From Bacteroidales bacterium (GTDB lineage Bacteria > Bacteroidota > Bacteroidia > Bacteroidales > JAAUTT01): 5,033 nucleotides of DNA. Location: positions 1 to 5,033 of the forward strand of contig JAAUTT010000439.1 of the NCBI GenBank assembly GCA_012031335.1. Reading direction: 5' to 3'. Made by a program: the position numbers and the translations under genes. The notes under the pieces are model-generated. The model worked only from the letters and a program-made list of their open reading frames with translations. It was not told where the DNA came from and made no database searches. This document shows, piece after piece, positions 1 through 5,033 of the stretch (positions are counted from its first letter, which is position 1; each line of letters starts with the position of its first letter).

Positions 1-1
1 C

Positions 2-751
2 TATTGGAAAAATATGATGGAAAGTGCCATACAAAATAGAATAGATACTGTAGTGAAATGGCTGTCTCTTCCCGAAAAGGATCGGCCAAGACTTGTATTA
101 CTTTATTTTTCGGAACCTGACCATACGGGGCATACATACGGACCAAAGAGTGTAGAAACTAAAAAAGTAGTGGAAAATTTGGACTCATTAATTGGAGAAC
201 TGGTAGTAAAACTCAAAAAAACACCAGTTTCGAAAAAGATTGATTTAATTATTGTATCTGACCATGGAATGGGCCCCATTGATGAATCGCGCAATATTGT
301 CCTCGACCATTTTATAAATAAAGCCTGGTGCAAACGCATTGAAGGCTACAATCCGGTTTATACTATATTACCTGAAGCGGGGTACGAAGATTCTGTTTTA
401 TTGAACCTACAGAAGGTAGAGCATTTGAAGGTCTGGAAAAAGAATGATATGCCATCTTATCTCAATTATGGAAGTAATCCCAGGATTTTCCCATTGGTTG
501 TGTTAGCCGATTCGAGTTACAGTCTTACCTGGAGTAATAAGAAAAAAGAAAAAGGAGGAGCACATGGATTCGACATCCGGAATACAGATATGCATGGAGT
601 ATTCTATGCTAAAGGGCCTGACTTTAAGAAAAAATATGCAAAAGATTCCTTTCAGAATATTCACATTTATGAACTAATTGCCAAACTACTTGATATAAAA
701 CCAGCACCAAATGATGGCAATTTAAAAGTAACAGAAGATATGCTAAAATAA
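2..751 (+). CDS. Type I phosphodiesterase/nucleotide pyrophosphatase (NPP family), C-terminal part, 5' end outside window
   Basis: The reading frame is already open at base 2, before the first ATG at 14, so the true start lies upstream. Numbering from that ATG, seen motifs are the metal-binding D36-x3-H40 in EPDHTGHTYGP, the second pair D83-H84 in VSDHGM, and a late ligand H184 in GGAHGF. The end (IHIYELIAKLLDIKPAPNDG) is the usual NPP C-terminus. In characterised NPPs these residues bind two zinc ions, and a Thr nucleophile near the N-terminus attacks phosphodiester or pyrophosphate bonds; that Thr and the first Asp would be off-window. The family normally has an N-terminal signal or anchor and acts outside the cytoplasm, which cannot be checked here. 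Substrate (nucleotide, phospholipid head group or other phosphodiester) cannot be inferred. No frame disruption is seen in this gene, and a hairpin terminator follows 18 bases after the stop. Confidence 0.92.
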   Translation, partial: YWKNMMESAIQNRIDTVVKWLSLPEKDRPRLVLLYFSEPDHTGHTYGPKSVETKKVVENLDSLIGELVVKLKKTPVSKKIDLIIVSDHGMGPIDESRNIVLDHFINKAWCKRIEGYNPVYTILPEAGYEDSVLLNLQKVEHLKVWKKNDMPSYLNYGSNPRIFPLVVLADSSYSLTWSNKKKEKGGAHGFDIRNTDMHGVFYAKGPDFKKKYAKDSFQNIHIYELIAKLLDIKPAPNDGNLKVTEDMLK

Positions 752-769
752 ACAAAACTATTGTTTTCT

Positions 770-811
770 AAGTTAGCGTTCGGGAGAACAGATTATCCCG
801 AACGCAAACTT
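770..811 (+). terminator. Strong hairpin terminator after the NPP gene, possibly bidirectional
   Basis: Arms 770-785 and 796-811 pair over 16 positions with a single A-A mismatch (775/806). The core is a perfect 10-bp GC-containing stem, GCGTTCGGGA against TCCCGAACGC, with a 10-nt loop. A short T run (810-813) overlaps the 3' arm, and an A-rich/T-rich flank precedes it. The location 18 bases after the stop codon fits a Rho-independent terminator. It separates the first enzyme gene from the next one transcriptionally. Confidence 0.8.
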
Positions 812-959
812 TTAAGCTGTGAAACAGAATTATAACAAATTCACCATTTTAAAGGTGTTATTTTAACCTAACAAAACACTAACAATCAAATAATACTGTT
901 AAAATAATCTCCTAATAAAGCCTGGGTAAATTAGACTGCTGGAATTAACCATATTTTGT

Positions 960-2077
960 ATGAGACAGTTTTTATTTACCTCGGTTTTGTTTTTTTATAA
1001 CAAATATTCTTGTATCCGCTCAAAACAGCGGGGAAACACAAAATCTAATACTTATTACCTTTGATGGTCTCAGGTGGCAGGAGGTTTTTAAAGGAGCTGA
1101 AAAAAGACTTTTAGAAGATGCAGGAGATCTTACCGGATTAAACGATAATACTGAAATTTCACGGCAACAGTTAATGCCATTCATGTGGAACGTTATAGCC
1201 AAAAATGGGCAGATATACGGTAACAGAGAATATAAAAATAAAGTTGATCTTACTAATAATTTTTGGTTTTCTTACCCAGGTTACAACGAAATTCTGACAG
1301 GTATAAGGAAAGATAAGAAGATCTTCTCAAATGGTAAACTATACAATCCAAACATTACCGTTTTGGAACATCTGAATTCTATACCCGCTTTTCAAAATAA
1401 GGTGGCAGCTTTTGGCTCATGGGAGTTATTTCCCTATATTTTTAACGAAAAGCGTTGTGGTTTTACTGTAAATGCTGGTAAAAGGCCTTTGAATCTTAAA
1501 GAACAGCATAACAAGGGAAACGAATTAAATAGTATGCTTTCGGAAATTAAATCTCCCTGGTCCTGTATACGACCAGATACTATTACTTATAGATTTGCGC
1601 TGGAGTATATGAAAGAATTTTCTCCTAAAGTTGTATTTATCAGTTTTGGTGAAACAGATGAATACGGTCATGATGGGAACTACCCTGGTTATTTAAATGC
1701 CATCAGAAGAACCGACCAATATATAGAGGATATTTGGAATTTTGTTCAATCGAATGACCATTACCGCGATAAGACAACAATAATAATAACTACGGATCAT
1801 GGTCGGGGGATATCTCTTCAGAAACAGTTGGGAAAAACACGGAAGGTGCTTCGCCGGATCGGGTCAAACATGGTGCGCAGTTATGGGACCGGATGTTGAG
1901 ACACTAGGCGAGGTTAAAACATCAGGACAAATTTATGCAAATCAACTGGCAAGCACCATTTCTAAAATATTCTCCATAGAATATAATTTATACAGTAAAT
2001 GCGGAAGTCCAATTAAGCAGATAATAGCTCCCGAAAACCCTGAAAAAATTGCAGGAATATTGAGCAACAATAATTAG
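960..2077 (+). pseudogene. Exported alkaline phosphatase superfamily (sulfatase-like fold) hydrolase, interrupted by two single-base frameshifts
   Basis: Removing one T from the 7-T run at 990-996 and one T at 1828-1829 gives one 371-residue protein from ATG 960 to TAG 2077. It begins with a signal peptide (MRQFLFTSVLFF, then a hydrophobic stretch ending VSAQ near residue 21). Reconstructed motifs: first metal ligand D35 in ITFDGLRWQEVF; candidate nucleophile S104 in FSYPGYNEILTG; D233-x3-H237 in GETDEYGH; D279-H280 in TTDHGRG; H293 in WEKHG; then SGQTWCAVMGPD. This is the usual motif order of bacterial alkaline-phosphatase-superfamily proteins related to phosphoglyceromutases and sulfatases. 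The nucleophile is assigned by position, not tested. The longest uninterrupted pieces are 964-1899 and the frame ending at 2077. The ATG at 960 was chosen because it alone supplies a signal peptide; no clear ribosome site precedes it. Substrate unknown. Whether the breaks are real or sequencing errors is open. Confidence 0.85.
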
Positions 2078-2190
2078 TAATGAGTTGCATGTGGGATGTA
2101 TGATATTAATAAAACAAAAGCAGCGGGGTGTATAATAATTAACTATGATTAATTTAATTCCTGATAAATAATCAGTTTACATTCGTGTTG

Positions 2191-2198
2191 TTTCTTTG
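2191..2198 (+). promoter_or_regulatory. Possible Bacteroidota-type -7 promoter element ahead of the acyltransferase
   Basis: TTTCTTTG, followed by CA, differs at one position from the Bacteroidota -7 consensus TAnnTTTG and lies about 23 bases before the ATG at 2222. No good -33 TTTG/TTG is visible 17-23 bases upstream, so the call is weak. The short remaining leader (TTAAGAGCATAAC) has no strong Shine-Dalgarno sequence, as is common in this phylum. Confidence 0.35.
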
Positions 2199-2221
2199 CA
2201 GCCTTTAATTAAGAGCATAAC

Positions 2222-3202
2222 ATGGAATTAATAAAGGCTGAGGAATTAAAACTGTCGCCCATATTACGAAATATTGGCAGCGATATTGTAATAAAAATGT
2301 TTATGTCGGTCTTCAAAATCAACCGGATAAACCAAATTTATGCTGAAAATCACAACAAACCATTACAAGAATTTCTTGATAATATTTTAAACGAAATAGG
2401 TGTAAATTATAATATTTCTGATATTGATTTTGAAAAAATCCCACGAACCGGTCCATTTATTATTGTAGCAAATCATCCATACGGGGGGCTGGATGGTATC
2501 ATATTAATGCATGCTCTGTTAAAAATCAGACCCGATTTAAAGGTCATGACTAATTACCTTTTACAGCGCATTGAGCCTATTAAGGAACATATAATTGCAA
2601 CAAATCCGTTTGAAGTATTAACCGCAACTAAAGATAATATACGGGGTTTAAAGGCATGTATTGAACATTTGGAAAAAAGACAGTGTCTTGCAATTTTCCC
2701 TGCCGGTGAAGTATCGACCTACCAACAAGGTTATAATGTTATTGTTGATCGTAAGTGGCAGAAAAATACAATTAAACTTATTGCAATTACAAAGGTTCCG
2801 GTAGTTCCTATCCATTTTTCGGGAACAAATAGTACACTTTTTCATTGGTTGGGCTTTATACATCCGGTTTTACGCACTGCCAAAATTCCATCCGAATTAC
2901 TAAATAAAAACAAAAAAAACATCAATGTCAGAATAGGTTCACCAATACCAGCCTCTGAGCTGGAGCTTTTTGATTTATCAAAACTAGGGCGGTATTTAAG
3001 GGCTAAAACCTATGCACTTGGTTCAACTACCAATGTTAACCTGTTTTTCCCATTTCGGGGAAATAAAAAGGAAGAAGTAATTCCAAAGATCCTAACTAAT
3101 TTATTATTGGGAGATATAAAAAATTTGCCTAAGAAATACGAACTTTTCCGGCATAAAAAGTTTGTGGTTTTTGCTGCCCATCAGCTTTTATTCCCCAAAT
3201 AA
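2222..3202 (+). CDS. Lysophospholipid acyltransferase (PlsC/OlsA-like) domain: open N-terminal half of a fused OlsF-type bifunctional acyltransferase
   Basis: This 326-codon frame carries the O-acyltransferase half. Seen motifs: ANHPYGGLDG (H85 and D91, the catalytic His/Asp box of the PlsC superfamily, here H-x5-D rather than the classical H-x4-D); FPAGEVST (159-166), matching the FPEGTRS-type acceptor-binding motif; and VPVVPIHFSGT (192-202), the fourth family motif. The last few residues before TAA 3202 (LLFPK) are out of frame. Restoring one G beside 3184 continues the reading as HQAFIPQIIKEIGRLRE into the N-acyltransferase half, giving one gene from 2222 to 4015 of 598 codons plus stop, about the size expected for OlsF-type fusions. 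The known role of this half in OlsF is to O-acylate a lyso amino-acid lipid using an acyl donor, at the inner face of the cytoplasmic membrane. Start ATG 2222 fits the leader and the family-like N-terminus. Confidence 0.88.
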   Translation: MELIKAEELKLSPILRNIGSDIVIKMFMSVFKINRINQIYAENHNKPLQEFLDNILNEIGVNYNISDIDFEKIPRTGPFIIVANHPYGGLDGIILMHALLKIRPDLKVMTNYLLQRIEPIKEHIIATNPFEVLTATKDNIRGLKACIEHLEKRQCLAIFPAGEVSTYQQGYNVIVDRKWQKNTIKLIAITKVPVVPIHFSGTNSTLFHWLGFIHPVLRTAKIPSELLNKNKKNINVRIGSPIPASELELFDLSKLGRYLRAKTYALGSTTNVNLFFPFRGNKKEEVIPKILTNLLLGDIKNLPKKYELFRHKKFVVFAAHQLLFPK

Positions 3203-4015
3203 TAAAAGAAATTGGCAGGTTACGCGAAATAACTTTTCGTGAGGTGGGCGAAGGAACAAATAACTCCATTGATTTGGACGAATATGACCTTCATTACTGG
3301 CATTTATTTATTTGGGATGAAGAAAACAATGCAATTGTGGGAGGATATCGTGCCGGTTTGGGTAAAGAAATAATGATGCAATATGGCAAAAGGGGATTCT
3401 ATATCCGAAGTTTATTTAAGATAGACGATAAACTAAATAGTCTGTTATTTGAGGCGATAGAATTAGGAAGATCTTTTATTGTAAGTGAATACCAGCGAAA
3501 ACCATTATCCCTTTATTTGCTTTGGAAAGGCATTCTGTTATTTTTATTAAAAACAATGATTACCGCTATTTGATTGGGCCGGTAAGTATTTCTGACACTT
3601 TTCGGAATACTCAAAACAAATCATAGTTAATTACATTAAAAAAAAGCACCTAAATCAATCCCTGGCAAAACTAATTAAACCTAAAAAACCTTTTCAAGCA
3701 GCCCGTAATAATTTTGAAGTAGGAATACTAACTGAAAAGATAAATGATATAAACCAGCTGGAACAAATTATCAGTGATATAGAAAAACCATCAACCCGAA
3801 TTCCTGTTTTACTCAAAAAGTATTTGCAAATAGGGGTAAAATTGCAACTTTCAATATAGATCCTGCATTCAATAATTCCCTCGACGGTTTTCTGATTCTG
3901 GATTTAGCAGATGTTCCAAAAGATATAATTCAAACTTTTATCCCGTGAAACACAAAATAAAGATATAGAAAAGAGATTTGGATTTAAGCATGAAACACAC
4001 AATGATCCTAGTTAG
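3181..4015 (+). pseudogene. OlsB-like GNAT N-acyltransferase half of the same fused gene, broken by five single-base indels
   Basis: Correcting five sites restores one frame to TAG 4015: add one G at 3184, one A in 3549-3553, one T in 3599-3602, one A in 3838-3841, and remove one T in 3936-3939. Order of recovered motifs: EIGRLREITFREVGEGTN, LDEYDLHYWHLFIWD, GFYIRSLF, ELGRSFIVSEYQ, LLWKGI, then YRYLIGPVSIS, LIKPKKPF, IPVLLKKYL, FNIDPAFNNSLDG, and a hydrophilic tail ending NDPS. This is the acyltransferase fold of OlsB/GlsB-type enzymes, which attach a 3-hydroxy fatty acid to the amino group of an amino acid (ornithine in OlsB, glycine in GlsB); the amino acid used here cannot be read from sequence. 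The largest single open piece, up to the stop at 3573, has ATG-like or GTG-like starts only inside the domain and no ribosome site, so it is not a separate gene. All conserved blocks survive and no nonsense mutation is present, so sequence error is a likely cause of the breaks. Confidence 0.87.
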
Positions 4016-4063
4016 ATTTTAAGTCATATTTTGTAGCAGTTGTATTGAAATCTATAAAAACAA

Positions 4064-4093
4064 AAAAGGCAACGCTTCACAGGATTGCCTTTT
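4064..4093 (+). terminator. Hairpin terminator after the fused acyltransferase
   Basis: AAAAGGCAA (4064-4072) pairs perfectly with TTGCCTTTT (4085-4093) around a 12-nt loop, 48 bases after the restored stop codon. The A-run on one side and T-run on the other allow termination in both directions, which suits its place between convergent genes. It also supports placing the true gene end at 4015 rather than at the earlier out-of-frame stops. Confidence 0.75.
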
Positions 4094-4100
4094 ATTAAAA

Positions 4101-4120
4101 CTACTAACTAACTACTACTA
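4101..4120 (+). repeat. Short CTA/CTAA direct repeat
   Basis: Twenty bases consist only of CTA and CTAA units (CTA CTAA CTAA CTA CTA CTA), starting seven bases after the terminator hairpin. No function is apparent; it may be simple low-complexity sequence. Confidence 0.5.
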
Positions 4121-4377
4121 TGATTTATATTGTATAAATTAATATCAGCTTATTTCTTAATACTTGTTTACTCTGAAATATTAAGATGCTATTTTTTAAA
4201 ACAATTTTCGTGCCAGAATTTCTGTAGAATATTAATTCTTTGTTAAGGAATCCTAAAATTCAGGGGATGAATTTCTTTAAAAGATTAAAAAATGGGGGCA
4301 ACCCTTATTAAATTCAGGTATTTACAGAATAAAGTAATGGTTTTTCAAAAAAAATCAAAAATAATAAAGGTTGGATG
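4121..4377. other. AT-rich intergenic region with no recognisable gene
   Basis: Between the acyltransferase terminator and the end of the topoisomerase gene I see only AT-rich DNA. Open frames here on the plus strand are a dozen or so codons at most (for example from ATG 4184 and ATG 4267) and lack ribosome sites. A small GGG-GCAA-CCC hairpin near 4294-4305 has only three pairs. No RNA gene, CRISPR array or convincing terminator for the minus-strand gene was found; an A/T-rich stretch at 4340-4370 could serve as a poor T-run on the minus strand. Confidence 0.5.
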
Positions 4378-5033
4378 TTATGACCTATTATTATAGGTTG
4401 CCAGCATATTGCCTGTTAATTCGGTAGTATTATACTTCTGACTTAATTCATCAAATGGAATTAAAAACCTGCAACCCTCTTTGAACCGGCTGCATCCCCA
4501 GGCCTGTTTACCTTTCAGAAGGGAGCCTTTACTGCAAACCGGGCAAAGAAGTACCTGATTTTCCCGAACAGTTTTTTCTTGTTCTGGCTCCTTTTCCTGT
4601 TCAATTTGTAAGTCCAGCGAAAAATTCGCAAGTAAAACAATGCTACCGTTTACTTTTTTATTATCGTGGGTAAACCCTTTTATTTTGGGCGATTTCTTTT
4701 TTTCTATCAGGGTAAGCACTTGTTTATCCGTAAGTTTTTTACCAAATTGTTCAAACCCGATCTTAAAGTTACAACCCTCCTTAAAAAGCGCTGCACCCAT
4801 AAGCTGTTTTGCCTTTTATAATGTTTCCGTTATTACATTTGGGGCATACCAGGTTTTTGTTTTCAGTTATATTGTTTTCCCTGTGTGTTTTTTCGCTGGT
4901 TTTTATTTCCTGTTTGGTGTTTGTTTTTAAATTTTCCTCAGTAATGGTAATGGTTCCATAATTTTCTCTCATAACTTCCGATACCAGGTCGATAACCATT
5001 TGTTTCATTTCACCCAGAAACTGAAGCGGATCA
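4378..5033 (-). CDS. topB: DNA topoisomerase III (type IA), C-terminal zinc-finger region, partial at 5' end and carrying one frameshift
   Basis: On the minus strand the frame is open from the window edge (DPLQFLGEMKQMVIDLVSEV, the helical end of a topoisomerase III core) and then enters a charged linker. Two C4 zinc fingers follow, each with spacing C-x2-C-x13-C-x6-C: the first starts CPKC (codons 4835-4846) and the second starts CPVC near 4535. Each has the family signature GxxxKGKxAxGCS then KEGC. Between them is a KKLTDKQVLTLIEKKK...IKGF segment, typical of the repeat following each finger. One extra A in the plus-strand run 4783-4787 splits the gene inside the first finger; without it the 217-codon fragment is continuous to the TAA at 4380-4378. 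The enzyme relaxes or decatenates DNA through a single-strand break; the catalytic Tyr domain is outside the window. The ATG at 5008 is internal. Topoisomerase I is the alternative, but the linker and finger style favour TopB. Confidence 0.82.

Noticed and set aside
103..339. Minus-strand open frame inside the NPP gene
   Set aside because: It overlaps the conserved NPP motifs on the plus strand and has no recognisable feature of its own.
1020..1202. Minus-strand open frame at the start of the second hydrolase
   Set aside because: It is antisense to the D35 motif region of a recognised family and has no start signal or family resemblance.
2137..2154. AT-only inverted repeat (AATTAA, six-base loop, TTAATT) between the second hydrolase and the acyltransferase
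   Set aside because: A six-pair stem made only of A-T pairs in AT-rich DNA is expected by chance, and no T-run follows; not called as terminator or operator.
2648..2863. Cys-rich minus-strand open frame of 71 codons
   Set aside because: The cysteines are the complement of plus-strand codons in the acyltransferase FPAGEVST to HFSGT region; no regular zinc-binding spacing is seen.
3244..3573. An independent 109-residue GNAT protein
   Set aside because: The EIGRLREITFR block precedes the proposed start in the same frame, no ribosome site is present, and both ends join the fused acyltransferase after one-base corrections.
3540..3960. Programmed ribosomal frameshifting in the acyltransferase
   Set aside because: Four shifts in about 400 bases, in both directions and without a consistent slippery heptamer or following structure, do not fit a programmed mechanism.
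4378..4800. A stand-alone small zinc-finger protein on the minus strand
   Set aside because: Its first six residues are out of frame with the family; from KEGC onward it continues finger 1 of the upstream frame once a single base is removed.
4640..4930. Plus-strand open frame of 96 codons rich in Phe and Val
   Set aside because: It lies opposite the topoisomerase coding strand, whose zinc-finger motifs are unmistakable; the hydrophobic bias is the complement of Lys/Glu-rich codons.

Overview
The window looks like a piece of a Bacteroidota chromosome. The evidence is low G+C, weak or absent Shine-Dalgarno sequences, and the protein families present: a two-domain lysophospholipid acyltransferase/GNAT N-acyltransferase of the OlsF type and a type IA topoisomerase with repeated C-terminal zinc fingers. 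The order or genus cannot be fixed from the sequence; a Bacteroidales or Marinilabiliales-like environmental lineage is only a guess.

Layout, left to right. (1) Positions 2-751, plus strand: the C-terminal part of a nucleotide pyrophosphatase/phosphodiesterase (NPP) family enzyme, followed by a strong hairpin terminator at 770-811. (2) Positions 960-2077, plus strand: a second, exported enzyme of the alkaline phosphatase superfamily, complete in content but interrupted by two single-base frameshifts. (3) Positions 2222-4015, plus strand: one fused bifunctional acyltransferase gene. Its N-terminal PlsC-like half is open (2222-3202). Its C-terminal N-acyltransferase half is cut into short pieces by five single-base frameshifts. 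A terminator follows at 4064-4093. (4) Positions 4094-4377: AT-rich intergenic DNA with a short CTA/CTAA repeat and no gene that I can see. (5) Positions 4378-5033, minus strand: the 3' end of a DNA topoisomerase III (topB-like) gene, convergent with the acyltransferase, with two C4 zinc fingers and one single-base frameshift inside the first finger.

How the genes relate: the two phosphatase-superfamily enzymes are probably periplasmic or surface phosphoester (or sulfoester) hydrolases. The terminator between them argues against one simple operon. The acyltransferase probably makes a phosphorus-free N,O-diacylated amino-acid lipid (ornithine-lipid or glycine-lipid type), so it is a membrane-lipid gene. 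The topoisomerase end is housekeeping or mobile-element related and has no evident link to the others.

The most notable global feature is eight single-nucleotide indels in three genes. Most lie in short homopolymers, and each one restores a family-like reading frame when corrected, with no in-frame stop left over. That pattern fits uncorrected sequencing or assembly errors better than true gene decay, but raw reads are needed to decide. I did not find a convincing undescribed system in this window.
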